A DNA stretch of 53,357 nucleotides, taken from contig JABIVD010000054.1 of NCBI GenBank assembly GCA_018667335.1, positions 1 through 53,357 on the forward strand, read 5' to 3'. Origin of the DNA: Rhodospirillaceae bacterium (GTDB taxonomy: Bacteria; Pseudomonadota; Alphaproteobacteria; UBA6615). The notes under the pieces are model-generated. The model had not been told where the DNA came from, did not search any database, and was given only the letters and a program-made list of their open reading frames with translations. Positions within the stretch are counted from its first letter, which is position 1. Every line of letters begins with the position of its first letter. Both the position numbers and the translations under genes were made by a program. Positions 1 through 7,780 of this stretch are shown one piece after another.

Positions 1-450
1 CTGGTCAAGGTGCGCGAGCAGAGCCGCGACAATCCGGTGTTCTATGTCCAGTACGCCCACGCACGCACCCATTCCGTTGCGCGCATGGCCGCAGAGGCGT
101 TCCCCGACGCTGATTTCAGCATCGCGGCGCTGCAGGATGCCGATCTGGCTCGCTTGACCGACTCAGATGAGCTTGCGTTGATCAGGCTATTGGCCGCATG
201 GCCCCGCACCGTCGAAGGCGCGGCCGAGACCCATGAGCCGCATCGGCTGGCGTTTTATCTCTACGACCTTGCCGCGGCGTTCCACGCACTCTGGAGCAAG
301 GCGCGCGGGGAGCCGGGGTTGCGGTTTGTCGTGGCCGATGATGTGGACGTCACACGCGCCCGCATGGCTTTGGTTTTCGCCGTTCGGGCGGTTGTGGCAT
401 CGGGACTGACCGTCATGGGGGTGACCCCGGTCGACGAATTGCGCGAATGA
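1..450 (+). CDS. argS: Arginyl-tRNA synthetase, C-terminal fragment
   Basis: The gene is cut by the left edge of the window; the reading frame is open from base 1 and stops with TGA at 448-450, so about 149 C-terminal residues are visible. ArgS charges tRNA-Arg with arginine in the cytoplasm. The segment [13 protein letters not shown] near the start is the characteristic opening of the class Ia ArgS anticodon-binding (DALR) domain, and the tail [11 protein letters not shown] is the usual end of that all-helical domain. The next gene starts 7 bases downstream, so the SPOR protein is probably cotranscribed, an order common in alphaproteobacteria. No start site can be given because it lies outside the window. 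Confidence 0.93.
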   Translation: MVKVREQSRDNPVFYVQYAHARTHSVARMAAEAFPDADFSIAALQDADLARLTDSDELALIRLLAAWPRTVEGAAETHEPHRLAFYLYDLAAAFHALWSKARGEPGLRFVVADDVDVTRARMALVFAVRAVVASGLTVMGVTPVDELRE

Positions 451-457
451 GGCATCA

Positions 458-1330
458 ATGAGCGAACCTGAGATTCTCGGCCCCGGAGAAATCTACGAGG
501 AACCCCGGCGGCGTCTCGGCCCACTCGCGCGAATGCTCGCCATCGGCGCCATCACGGTCGGTGTGGTCGCGCTCGCCGGTGTCGTCTGGTTCGCCTACCA
601 GCAGGGCATTCGCTCGGGCGCTGAAGAGGCGGCCCCGGTCATCTCCGCCAGTGAAGAGCCGATCAAGCGGGTGCCTGCGGATCGCGGCGGGCTCGACGTC
701 CCCCATCAAGACAAACTCGTCTTCGGACGCCTCGCGCCGGGCCAGATCCAGGAACCGGTTGAGCGGTTGTTGCCGCCGCCGGAAGAACCTGCCGAACGTG
801 CGCCGTCTCCGGTCGCCGAAGCCGCACCGGAGGTAACACCGGCACCACCCGCCGAGATTTTTGAGCAAATGGCGGCGGCCCCACCGGCCAAGCCGGTTGG
901 CGAACCGCCGGCGGCGGTCGCACCACCGCCACCGAGCCCTCCGCCACCCGCGGTGACCGCACCGCCGCCGGCACCACCGGTCGTTGTGGCCAAGCCACCT
1001 GCGCCGCCGCCTGCGCCGCCACCTGCGCCGCCTGCCGCTGCGGCGCCCGCAGCCGCCAAACCGGCGGCCGTGGCAAACGCGGCCGACGCCTGGCGCATCC
1101 AGTTGGCCTCGGTATCCAGCCGGGAGAGCGCGCTTGCGGAGTGGGACCGGATGAAGAAACGCAATACCGACCTGCTGGGCCCGCTCGATCTCAATGTTCA
1201 AAGCGTAAAACTCGATCGGGGCACGTTCTTTCGCATCCAGGCCGGGCCGTTGACGGGCCGCGCCGCGGCCAGCAGCCTTTGCGGCAAGCTGAAGAGCCGC
1301 AATCAGGACTGCCTCATCGTTGCGCCCTGA
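458..1330 (+). CDS. SPOR-domain inner-membrane protein
   Basis: This 290-residue protein has the layout of a septal-ring SPOR protein. A short cytoplasmic head is followed by one transmembrane helix (about residues 25-47, rich in I/V/A), then a periplasmic linker that is almost entirely Pro and Ala (about residues 105-205), then a C-terminal SPOR domain (about 210-290) beginning WRIQLASVSS and containing FFRIQAGPL. SPOR domains bind denuded glycan strands at the division site, so a role in cell division or wall remodelling is likely; the exact partner cannot be read from the sequence. It lies between argS and nagZ, the latter also a cell-wall gene. The linker is strongly repetitive at DNA level (GCC/CCG runs), which creates long but spurious antisense ORFs. 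Confidence 0.85.
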   Translation: MSEPEILGPGEIYEEPRRRLGPLARMLAIGAITVGVVALAGVVWFAYQQGIRSGAEEAAPVISASEEPIKRVPADRGGLDVPHQDKLVFGRLAPGQIQEPVERLLPPPEEPAERAPSPVAEAAPEVTPAPPAEIFEQMAAAPPAKPVGEPPAAVAPPPPSPPPPAVTAPPPAPPVVVAKPPAPPPAPPPAPPAAAAPAAAKPAAVANAADAWRIQLASVSSRESALAEWDRMKKRNTDLLGPLDLNVQSVKLDRGTFFRIQAGPLTGRAAASSLCGKLKSRNQDCLIVAP

Positions 1331-1345
1331 ACGGCATCCCCTGGC

Positions 1346-2365
1346 ATGACATCGCCCAATGCGGTCGTTTTCGGCCTATCCGGAACGGACCTGACGGCCG
1401 ACGAGCGTGCTTTCCTGCGCGATGCCGATCCTCTCGGGTTCATCCTGTTCGCCCGCAATTTGGGGGGCGCGGCGCAAATCCGCAGGCTGACCGCAGAGTT
1501 GCGCGATGTGGTCGGGCGCGCTGATGCGCCGGTCCTGATCGATCAAGAGGGCGGGCGGGTGATGCGTTTGCGGCCGCCAGACTGGCCATTCGCCCCGGCG
1601 GCGCGTGACGTCGCGGTTCTTTACGCGCGGGCACCGGAGCAGGGCATTGCGGCAGCCGAGGATGTCGGCCGCATGTTCGGGGTCATGATGACCGATCTCG
1701 GCATCGACGTTGTCTGCGCGCCGGTCCTGGATCTCGGCCTGCCCGAAACGACGGATGCAATCGGCACCCGCGCCTACGCCGCCGACCCGGAGACCGTCGC
1801 CACACTCGGTGGGGCCATGGCGCGTGGGTTGATGCGCGAAGGCTGCCTCCCGGTCATCAAGCACCTGCCGGGCCATGGGCGCGGCGCGGTCGACAGCCAT
1901 AAGGAATTGCCGCGGGTCGTTGCCGACCTCGCCACGCTCCGCGGGCAGGACTTCGCGGCCTTCAGGCCCCTGCGCCATCTCCCGCTCGGCATGTCCGCGC
2001 ATGTTGTGTATTCCGCGATCGACCCCGACAGTCCCGGCACGGTTTCAGCGCCGGTCATCGAGACCCTGGTCCGCGGCGACATCGGGTTCGATGGTTTTTT
2101 GTTCACCGATGATATTTCCATGCAGGCACTTCAAGGCTCGCTGGCGGAACGGGCCGGCGCGGCGATCGCCGCCGGTTGTGACGCCGTTCTGCATTGCTCG
2201 GGCGTGCTTTCGGAGATGGTTGAGGTCGCCGGCGCCGTGACGGGCCTGTCACAATCGGCTGATACCCGCTGGACTCGTGCACGGGCGGCACGCCACAAGC
2301 CTGAAGGCGCAGACATCGATGCGCTGGCTGCGGCACTGGTCGCCCAATTCCAGGACGGGACCTGA
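1346..2365 (+). CDS. nagZ: Beta-N-acetylhexosaminidase NagZ
   Basis: The 339-residue product is a glycoside hydrolase family 3 enzyme that removes N-acetylglucosamine from anhydro-muropeptides during peptidoglycan recycling in the cytoplasm. The NagZ signature KHLPGHGRGAVDSHKELP is at about residues 172-189, with the flexible-loop Asp-Ser-His that supplies the general acid/base pair. The catalytic nucleophile Asp lies in LFTDDISMQAL (about 252-262). The substrate-binding DQEGGRVMRL segment is near residue 66. Length is normal for the family. The ATG is 15 bases after the SPOR stop and the next gene begins 5 bases after this stop, so all appear to form one operon. Confidence 0.93.
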   Translation: MTSPNAVVFGLSGTDLTADERAFLRDADPLGFILFARNLGGAAQIRRLTAELRDVVGRADAPVLIDQEGGRVMRLRPPDWPFAPAARDVAVLYARAPEQGIAAAEDVGRMFGVMMTDLGIDVVCAPVLDLGLPETTDAIGTRAYAADPETVATLGGAMARGLMREGCLPVIKHLPGHGRGAVDSHKELPRVVADLATLRGQDFAAFRPLRHLPLGMSAHVVYSAIDPDSPGTVSAPVIETLVRGDIGFDGFLFTDDISMQALQGSLAERAGAAIAAGCDAVLHCSGVLSEMVEVAGAVTGLSQSADTRWTRARAARHKPEGADIDALAAALVAQFQDGT

Positions 2366-2369
2366 TCAC

Positions 2370-3047
2370 GTGAACATCGACGATATTCTGTTCCTGGCGT
2401 CCATCTGGGTGATCCCGGTCTTGTTGGCGATCACGATGCACGAAGCCGCCCACGGCTGGGCCGCGTCGAAGCTCGGGGATGACACGGCGTTGCGCATGGG
2501 GCGGGTGACATTCAACCCGCTGGCCCATATCGATCTGTTCGGAACCATCATCCTGCCGGCGATTTTGATCTCCGCAGGAGGGATCCTGTTCGGTTGGGCA
2601 AAACCGGTTCCGGTCAATTTTGGCCGACTCGGCCGCCCGAGACGCGACATGGTGCTGGTTGCGGCGGCCGGCCCGGCGATCAATATCGGGCTCGCAATTG
2701 TCTCCGCATTGGCCCTGCATCTGTTGCCATTTGTGGGGCCGACCTTCGGCGAATGGCTGGGTCGAAACCTGATAAATTCTATAAATATCAACCTGTTGTT
2801 GGCGATATTTAATATGATGCCGCTGCCGCCTCTCGATGGCGGCCGGGTTGCCGTGGGCATCTTGCCACGGCCTCTCGCCATCCAGCTTGCACGGCTGGAA
2901 CGCTACGGTTTGTTTATTCTGATCGGGCTGATCTTTATCCTGCCGATACTGGGACGGCAGCTCGGGACCGACCTCAACATTTCCGTTGGCTCGTTCTCGG
3001 ACCGCTTGAGTTCCTGCGTGGGATGTTACTGCATGGCGTCGGCCTGA
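2370..3047 (+). CDS. Site-2 protease family (M50) membrane protein, apparent 3' frameshift
   Basis: The GTG at 2370 is the chosen start; an upstream ATG in the same frame lies inside nagZ and would add unrelated sequence. The protein is a compact M50 metalloprotease with zinc motif HEAAH (residues 24-28) and the second ligand region MPLPPLDGGRV (about 150-160), embedded in five or six hydrophobic segments. Such proteins cleave substrates within the membrane. After DLNI (base 2981) the frame becomes unlike the family and ends in a Cys-rich tail. Adding one T to the TTT at 2980-2982 gives IFRWLVLGPLEFLRGMLLHG, a normal membrane-type C-terminus, and puts the stop at 3050-3052 so that it overlaps the scpA ATG as ATGA. 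The frameshift is therefore likely real or a base-calling error in the T run. Confidence 0.85.
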   Translation: MNIDDILFLASIWVIPVLLAITMHEAAHGWAASKLGDDTALRMGRVTFNPLAHIDLFGTIILPAILISAGGILFGWAKPVPVNFGRLGRPRRDMVLVAAAGPAINIGLAIVSALALHLLPFVGPTFGEWLGRNLINSININLLLAIFNMMPLPPLDGGRVAVGILPRPLAIQLARLERYGLFILIGLIFILPILGRQLGTDLNISVGSFSDRLSSCVGCYCMASA

Positions 3048-3048
3048 T

Positions 3049-3921
3049 ATGAGCGAAACCAGCGAAAGTAGCGAAAGCTTCGAGCAACCCGTCCCGGATC
3101 ACCAGGCCGGGCAGGCGCTGCAGAATGACGACGCGTCCGACTATGCGCTCGTCGTCAATCTTGAGGGTTTCGAAGGGCCGCTCGACCTGCTGCTGTCTTT
3201 GGCGCGGGACCAGAAGGTCGATCTGACAAAGATCTCTGTCCTGGCGCTCGCCGATCAATATCTCGAATTCATTCATTCGGCACGGAAGCTGCGGCTCGAG
3301 ATTGCGGCCGATTACCTGGTTATGGCGGCGTGGCTGGCCTATCTGAAATCCAAGCTCCTTCTGCCCTCGGAGGTCAACGAAGATGAACCGACGGCAGCGG
3401 AGATGGCAGCCGCGTTGCAGTATCAGCTGCAGCGGATCGAGGCGATGCGCACCGCGGCTGAGACTCTGTTTTCGCGGCCGTTGCTGGGGCGCGACGTGTT
3501 TGACCGTGGTGCACCCGAAGGCATCCGCGTGATCACCCACGCAGTCTACGAAGCGTCACTGTTCGAGATGCTCGATGCCTACGGCGCCATCACCCGGCGC
3601 GGCAAGGCCGAAACGCTGACGATCCAGCAGTTTGAACTGTTCTCCATGGACGACGCACTCGGGCGCCTGCGTGGAATGCTGGGCAGTTCGCCGGAATGGG
3701 CGACATTGCTGAGTTTCCTGCCCGAAGGTTTGCACGAGGGGCTCCCGAAACGGGCGGCGATCGCGGCGACCTTCGCCGCCAGCCTGGAACTTGTCAGGGA
3801 CGGGCATGCCCAGATCCGACAGGACGGCCGGTTTGGCCCGATCTTCTTCCGGCGACGGCCCGACGATGACCTTCCCACCCCAGCGAATGAAGGGGGCGAA
3901 ACCCTTGACGATCAATCCTGA
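3049..3921 (+). CDS. scpA: Segregation and condensation protein A
   Basis: The 290-residue product is the kleisin subunit of the bacterial SMC condensin complex. It bridges the SMC head and neck, binds ScpB, and helps compact and segregate the chromosome. The diagnostic N-terminal block LEGFEGPLDLLLSLARDQKVD is at about residues 38-58, followed by the helix pair ending AYLKSKLLLP (about 97-106), then the winged-helix C-terminus. The first 30 residues are acidic, Ser-rich and variable. ATG 3049 overlaps the restored stop of the M50 gene. scpB follows and overlaps its 3' end, which fits coupled production of ScpA and ScpB. Confidence 0.93.
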   Translation: MSETSESSESFEQPVPDHQAGQALQNDDASDYALVVNLEGFEGPLDLLLSLARDQKVDLTKISVLALADQYLEFIHSARKLRLEIAADYLVMAAWLAYLKSKLLLPSEVNEDEPTAAEMAAALQYQLQRIEAMRTAAETLFSRPLLGRDVFDRGAPEGIRVITHAVYEASLFEMLDAYGAITRRGKAETLTIQQFELFSMDDALGRLRGMLGSSPEWATLLSFLPEGLHEGLPKRAAIAATFAASLELVRDGHAQIRQDGRFGPIFFRRRPDDDLPTPANEGGETLDDQS

Positions 3922-4681
3922 ATTGGAGCCGGACGAGCATACCGAGCTCCTTCGTTTGGCCGAAGCGGTCCTGTTCGCGGCGGTTGAACCGCTCGACGAG
4001 GCGTCGATTGGCGCCCAGTTGCCGAAGGGCACCGAAATTCCGGCCCTGCTCGACGAATTGCGCAGGCTCTATGCGGGCCGCGGTGTGAATTTGATCAGCG
4101 TCGCGGGCAAATGGGTGCTCCGTACCGCGCCGGACCTCGCCGACAAGCTCAAGATCGAACGTCAGTCCCAACGGCGTCTGTCGCGCGCGGCGCACGAAAC
4201 CCTGGCCGTGATTGCCTATCACCAGCCGGTAACGCGCCCCGAGATCGAGGAAATTCGCGGTGTAGGCCTGAGCAAGGGCACCATGGATGCGCTGTTCGAA
4301 GCGAACTGGATCAAACCCGGGCGTCGCCGGAATTCGCCGGGCCAACCGCTGACCTGGGTCACGACCGAGACATTCCTGTCGCATTTCGGGCTCGAAAGCG
4401 TGAAGGAATTGCCGGGGATTCAGGAACTCAAATCCGCCGGATTGATCGATTCCCGTCCGGCGGTCAGCATCTATGCGTCGTCTGCACCGAGCGATGAACT
4501 TCCGTTTGGTTCAATGACGGGGCAGGACGAAGCCGAACCGGAAATGGACGAGCCGCTCGAGATTGACGGCGATACGGAGGCTGAAACCGACGCTTCAACC
4601 GGCACTGCAACCGGCACTACGGCCGAGGATGCGCCCGTCGCCGACGACGAAGAAATTCACGAAGACGAAACGGGCACCTGA
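3887..4681 (+). CDS. scpB: Segregation and condensation protein B
   Basis: ScpB dimerises and binds the ScpA kleisin in the SMC-ScpAB condensin. The core of two winged-helix domains is clear from LRLAEAVLFAAVEPLDEASI through SRAAHETLAVIAYHQPVTRPEIEEIRGV and WVTTETFLSHFGL. The last 65 or so residues are acidic and Thr-rich, a low-complexity tail beyond the family core. Start choice is open: ATG 3887 has no visible ribosome-binding site, whereas TTG 3905 lies about 8 bases after AGGGGG, so the true start may be 3905. The open frame extends further upstream inside scpA, but that part shows only shadow coding. Overlap with scpA suggests translational coupling. Confidence 0.9.
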   Translation: MKGAKPLTINPELEPDEHTELLRLAEAVLFAAVEPLDEASIGAQLPKGTEIPALLDELRRLYAGRGVNLISVAGKWVLRTAPDLADKLKIERQSQRRLSRAAHETLAVIAYHQPVTRPEIEEIRGVGLSKGTMDALFEANWIKPGRRRNSPGQPLTWVTTETFLSHFGLESVKELPGIQELKSAGLIDSRPAVSIYASSAPSDELPFGSMTGQDEAEPEMDEPLEIDGDTEAETDASTGTATGTTAEDAPVADDEEIHEDETGT

Positions 4682-4706
4682 TTGTTGCGGAAGCCTCGGT
4701 TGTGAC

Positions 4707-4721
4707 TGAGAACCGTTTTCA
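4707..4721 (+). promoter_or_regulatory. Candidate iron-responsive operator (TGA-N9-TCA)
   Basis: The 15-base element TGAGAACCGTTTTCA is an imperfect 7-1-7 palindrome with 6 of 7 arm positions matching. It fits the TGA-N9-TCA form of the IRO box bound by RirA in some alphaproteobacteria and also the Fur 7-1-7 pattern. It lies 51 bases upstream of an ABC ATPase that resembles iron(III) importers, in the only untranslated gap (91 bases) between scpB and that gene. Binding is inferred from pattern and position only. Confidence 0.4.
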
Positions 4722-4772
4722 ATAGGCTCCGCCGACTTTAGCGAGACCGGCTGACGAGGCCGAAGCGGAACA

Positions 4773-5849
4773 ATGGTGCGCGAACTCAACGACCTGGCCA
4801 TCGAGAATGTAACGCACCGGTTCGACAGCACGATCGCGGTCGATGACTGCAGTCTGTCGGTTGGGGCGGGTGAAGTGGTTTGCCTGGTCGGGCCATCGGG
4901 TTGCGGCAAGACCACGTTGTTGCGCGTCGCCGCCGGACTGGAACCGCTGCAGCAGGGGCGGGTCCTCATTGGCGGCGAGGTCATGGCGGACGGGCGGACG
5001 TCTGTGCCGCCCGAAGACCGCAATGTTGGCCTCGTATTCCAGGACTATGCGCTATTTCCCCATTTGACGGTGCGCGGGAATATTGCCTTCGGGCTCAAGC
5101 ATCTGTCGTCAACAGATCGCGACGAGCAGGTTGCACATGCGCTCGACCGGACAGGCATGTCCGGCTACGCGTCGATCTACCCGCACCAATTGTCAGGCGG
5201 TCAGCAACAGCGGGTGGCATTGGCGCGGGCGCTCGCGCCGCGGCCGCGCATCGTACTGCTCGACGAGCCGTTCTCGGGTCTCGACACCTCGTTGCGGCAT
5301 CTGGTCCGCGACCAGGCTGCCGAGATCCTGCGCGATGCGGGCATTGCGACACTGATGGTGACCCATGACCCGGAAGAGGCGATGTATCTGGCGGACCGGA
5401 TTGCGGTCATGGACCGGGGCAAGCTCCGACAGGTCGGGAGCCCCGATCAGATCTACCTTGAGCCGGCAAATGCGTTCGTCGCCGCATTCTTTGGGGACGT
5501 GAACCGTTTCACGGGGCAGGTGGCGACCGGGCTGGTCCGCATACCACTCGGGCCAGTGGCCACCAATGGCCACGCCGATGGTCAGACTGTTGAAGTGCTG
5601 ATCCGGCCGGAAGCGTTGCGTCTATCGGCTGGCAATTCAGCAGATTCAGCCGATAGCGTCGCGGGAACCGTGGTTGCAGCCCGTTTTCTGGGGCGCAGCA
5701 GCCTGATCGATGTCCGCCTCGGCGACAATACCGGAACAACGGTGCGCATTCACATGGATGGCCGGATGCTGCCGGATGAGGGGGATGCCGTTTCGGTGAC
5801 CCGCGACGACGCGCAGACTTATGTCTTTGCGGCACCCGAGGGCGAATAA
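4773..5849 (+). CDS. ABC transporter ATP-binding protein, iron(III)/FbpC type
   Basis: This 358-residue ATPase has Walker A GPSGCGKTTL (about residues 39-48), a Q-loop in VGLVFQDYALFPHLTV, signature LSGGQQQRVALARA, Walker B RIVLLDEPFSGLD and the switch His in MVTHDPEEAMYLADR. A C-terminal TOBE-like domain follows (about 240-355). The arrangement and sequence style are those of FbpC/PotA-type importers. No permease or periplasmic binding protein is encoded nearby, so it is an orphan component here and must pair with products encoded elsewhere. The candidate metal-responsive palindrome upstream supports, but does not prove, an iron substrate. Polyamine, sulfate or molybdate import remain possible. 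Confidence 0.82.
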   Translation: MVRELNDLAIENVTHRFDSTIAVDDCSLSVGAGEVVCLVGPSGCGKTTLLRVAAGLEPLQQGRVLIGGEVMADGRTSVPPEDRNVGLVFQDYALFPHLTVRGNIAFGLKHLSSTDRDEQVAHALDRTGMSGYASIYPHQLSGGQQQRVALARALAPRPRIVLLDEPFSGLDTSLRHLVRDQAAEILRDAGIATLMVTHDPEEAMYLADRIAVMDRGKLRQVGSPDQIYLEPANAFVAAFFGDVNRFTGQVATGLVRIPLGPVATNGHADGQTVEVLIRPEALRLSAGNSADSADSVAGTVVAARFLGRSSLIDVRLGDNTGTTVRIHMDGRMLPDEGDAVSVTRDDAQTYVFAAPEGE

Positions 5850-5936
5850 TGCTGCGAACGCAACGGGCTAGGTCGCAACTGCGTGTTACCGGCCATTGCG
5901 GGTGGAAATTCTTTCTGCGATAGTCCCGGCGATCAA

Positions 5937-5952
5937 CCCCGAAGGTTCGGGG
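5937..5952. other. Perfect hairpin upstream of tatA
   Basis: CCCCGAAGGTTCGGGG can form a 7-bp stem with a 2-base turn in the gap between the ABC ATPase gene and tatA. It is not followed by a T run on either strand, so it is not a clear intrinsic terminator. It may stabilise the tat mRNA 5' end or serve as a protein site. The rest of this 132-base gap shows nothing that I recognise. Confidence 0.35.
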
Positions 5953-5981
5953 ATTGAAAATACACACTGGAGCGCCTGAAC

Positions 5982-6215
5982 ATGGGCACGTTTTCAATCT
6001 GGCATTGGCTCATCGTCCTCGTCGTTGTGCTTGTCCTTTTCGGCGGACGGGGCAAAATTCCCAGCCTTATGGGCGACGTTGCCAAGGGTATTAAGTCCTT
6101 CAAAAGCAATATGAAGGACGAGGGTGCAAAAGCTGAATCGAGCAAGCTCGAGGAAGACACCACGTCAACGACAGCTACAACGGCTGCGCGCGAAGACGAG
6201 ACGGCCAAGAGCTAG
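5982..6215 (+). CDS. tatA: Sec-independent translocase protein TatA
   Basis: The 77-residue protein has the TatA layout: a short N-terminal transmembrane helix ([23 protein letters not shown], quoted in part: [14 protein letters not shown]), the FGG hinge, then an amphipathic helix ([18 protein letters not shown]) and a charged, Thr/Ser-rich tail. TatA multimers form the size-variable pore that exports folded proteins bearing twin-arginine signals. It is followed by tatB and tatC in the standard order, 56 bases and then a 4-base overlap, so the three probably form one transcript. Confidence 0.95.
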   Translation: MGTFSIWHWLIVLVVVLVLFGGRGKIPSLMGDVAKGIKSFKSNMKDEGAKAESSKLEEDTTSTTATTAAREDETAKS

Positions 6216-6271
6216 TTCGACGCGTATTCGAAGGCCTGGCGAAAGCCGGGCTCTGAACGGACCCCGCGATC

Positions 6272-6871
6272 ATGTTTGATATCGGTTGGCCGGAGCTGTT
6301 GCTGGTGATGGTCATCGGCCTGATAGTGATCGGCCCCAAGGAACTGCCAAATGCCATCCGCACGGTCATGTCGGTCGTGCGCAAGCTACGCATGGCAACG
6401 CGCGAATTTCAGAGCGGCCTCACCGATATCGCGCGGGAAACCGGCCTCGACGACGTTAAGCGCCAGATGGACGATCTCGATTTCTATGATCCCGGCGAAG
6501 CGTTGAAAAGCATCGCGGAGTCAGACAAGGATCTGCTCGGTATCGATGATGATCCTGAACTGCCATCTGGCAACAGCATTCTCGATACCAATGCCGCCTA
6601 CACGCCGCCCGATGAGGACGGAACACCGCACGGGGATGCCGCTGGCCCGTTCGACACGTCACCATCGCCTGACACGGTTGCAGCGAATACTGGCACGCCG
6701 AAAACCGACGCTCCGGACGCAGCGCCGGTGGAACCATCGCCGACGGAACCATCGCCGACGGAACCATCGCCGACGGAACCATCGGCAACGAAATCAGCGG
6801 CAACGGAACCGGCGCCTGACGTGACGTCAGACGACGAGGCGAAACCCGCCACGAGTGGCTCCACCACATGA
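6272..6871 (+). CDS. tatB: Sec-independent translocase protein TatB
   Basis: TatB works with TatC as the receptor for twin-arginine signal peptides. The N-terminus MFDIGWPELLLVMVIGLIVIGPKELP is the standard TatB transmembrane helix and GPKELP hinge, followed by the long amphipathic helix (about residues 25-75). The C-terminal third is unusual in being a Pro/Thr/Ser/Glu-rich low-complexity tail containing a perfect tandem repeat of EPSPT-like units encoded by a 15-base repeat. At 199 residues it is slightly longer than many TatB proteins, the excess being in this tail. The stop overlaps the tatC start as ATGA. Confidence 0.93.
   Translation: MFDIGWPELLLVMVIGLIVIGPKELPNAIRTVMSVVRKLRMATREFQSGLTDIARETGLDDVKRQMDDLDFYDPGEALKSIAESDKDLLGIDDDPELPSGNSILDTNAAYTPPDEDGTPHGDAAGPFDTSPSPDTVAANTGTPKTDAPDAAPVEPSPTEPSPTEPSPTEPSATKSAATEPAPDVTSDDEAKPATSGSTT
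6731..6790 (+). repeat. 15-bp tandem repeat inside tatB
   Basis: The unit GAACCATCGCCGACG is repeated exactly three times (6731-6775), and a fourth copy (6776-6790) differs at two positions. Because the unit is a multiple of three, copy-number change would alter the TatB tail by five residues at a time without breaking the frame. It probably arose by replication slippage and may vary between strains. Confidence 0.85.
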
Positions 6872-7710
6872 CGTCGGATACTGAGGCCCCTGAGGATACG
6901 CAGAATCCGGCAGACGGCAGTGAACCCGAGAGTGGCATCGATGAAAAGAAGATGTCTCTTATTGAGCATCTGACCGAACTCCGCCGTCGTCTGATGTATG
7001 CGGCGATCGCGTTCGTTGCTGTGTTTCTCGTCTGCTTTTACTTTTCCGACACGTTCTTCAACTTTCTGGTCGAGCCGCTGGCGTCGGTATGGAGCGGCGG
7101 TGATCGACGGCTGATCTTCACGGCCCTGCACGAGAAGTTTTTCACCAATATCAAGGTCGCGTTCTTCTCTGCGGCCTTCCTGTCGTTCCCTATTTTTGCC
7201 GCGCAAATTTATATGTTTGTCGCGCCGGGTCTCTACAAGAACGAGAAGGGTGCGTTCCTGCCGTTCCTGATCGCGACCCCGTTCCTGTTCTTCGGTGGTG
7301 GCGCATTCGTTTATTACATCGTGATGCCGGTCGCCTGGCAGTTCTTTACCGGTTTCGAGCAGCTGGCCGCCGGTTCGGGCGGGCTCCCGATCGAACTGGA
7401 GCCCAAGGTCAACGAGTATCTGTCTCTGGTGATGCGCCTGATCTTCGCGTTCGGGATCAGTTTCGAGTTGCCGGTTGTCCTGTCGCTACTGGCCAAGGTG
7501 GGAATCGTCTCTGCCGACGGCCTCAAGAAGAAGCGCCGCTACGCGATCGTCATCGCATTTGTCGCCGCTGCGGTCCTGACACCACCGGATCCGCTCAGTC
7601 AGCTTGCGCTCGCGATCCCGATCATCGTTCTCTACGAGATCTCGATCTATTGCGCGATTCTGATCGGCCGGCGCCGCGATCGTGATGCTGCGGCCAAGGC
7701 AGACGAGTAA
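6868..7710 (+). CDS. tatC: Sec-independent translocase protein TatC
   Basis: The 280-residue product is the polytopic core of the Tat receptor complex. After a hydrophilic, acidic head of about 28 residues it shows the TatC motif MSLIEHLTELRRRL, then six hydrophobic segments including FPIFAAQIYMFVAPGLYKNEK and the FGISFELPVVLSLL segment with the conserved Glu. The head is longer than in E. coli TatC; an internal ATG before SLIEHL could be the true start, but the ATGA overlap with tatB supports the upstream one. The gene ends the tat operon; serS follows after 70 bases. Confidence 0.95.
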   Translation: MTSDTEAPEDTQNPADGSEPESGIDEKKMSLIEHLTELRRRLMYAAIAFVAVFLVCFYFSDTFFNFLVEPLASVWSGGDRRLIFTALHEKFFTNIKVAFFSAAFLSFPIFAAQIYMFVAPGLYKNEKGAFLPFLIATPFLFFGGGAFVYYIVMPVAWQFFTGFEQLAAGSGGLPIELEPKVNEYLSLVMRLIFAFGISFELPVVLSLLAKVGIVSADGLKKKRRYAIVIAFVAAAVLTPPDPLSQLALAIPIIVLYEISIYCAILIGRRRDRDAAAKADE

Positions 7711-7780
7711 GTCTGCAAAACTGGACGCGATTCGCCCGGAGTCCCTATAACTGCGCGACCTTTAGTTCGGCGGATTTCCC

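Noticed and set aside
455-1201. Arg/Trp-rich minus-strand frame opposite the SPOR protein gene
   Set aside because: It results from the Pro-codon repeats of the linker and has no protein-like character.
6731-6790. Short tandem repeat considered as CRISPR-like
   Set aside because: Units are contiguous without spacers and lie inside tatB coding sequence.
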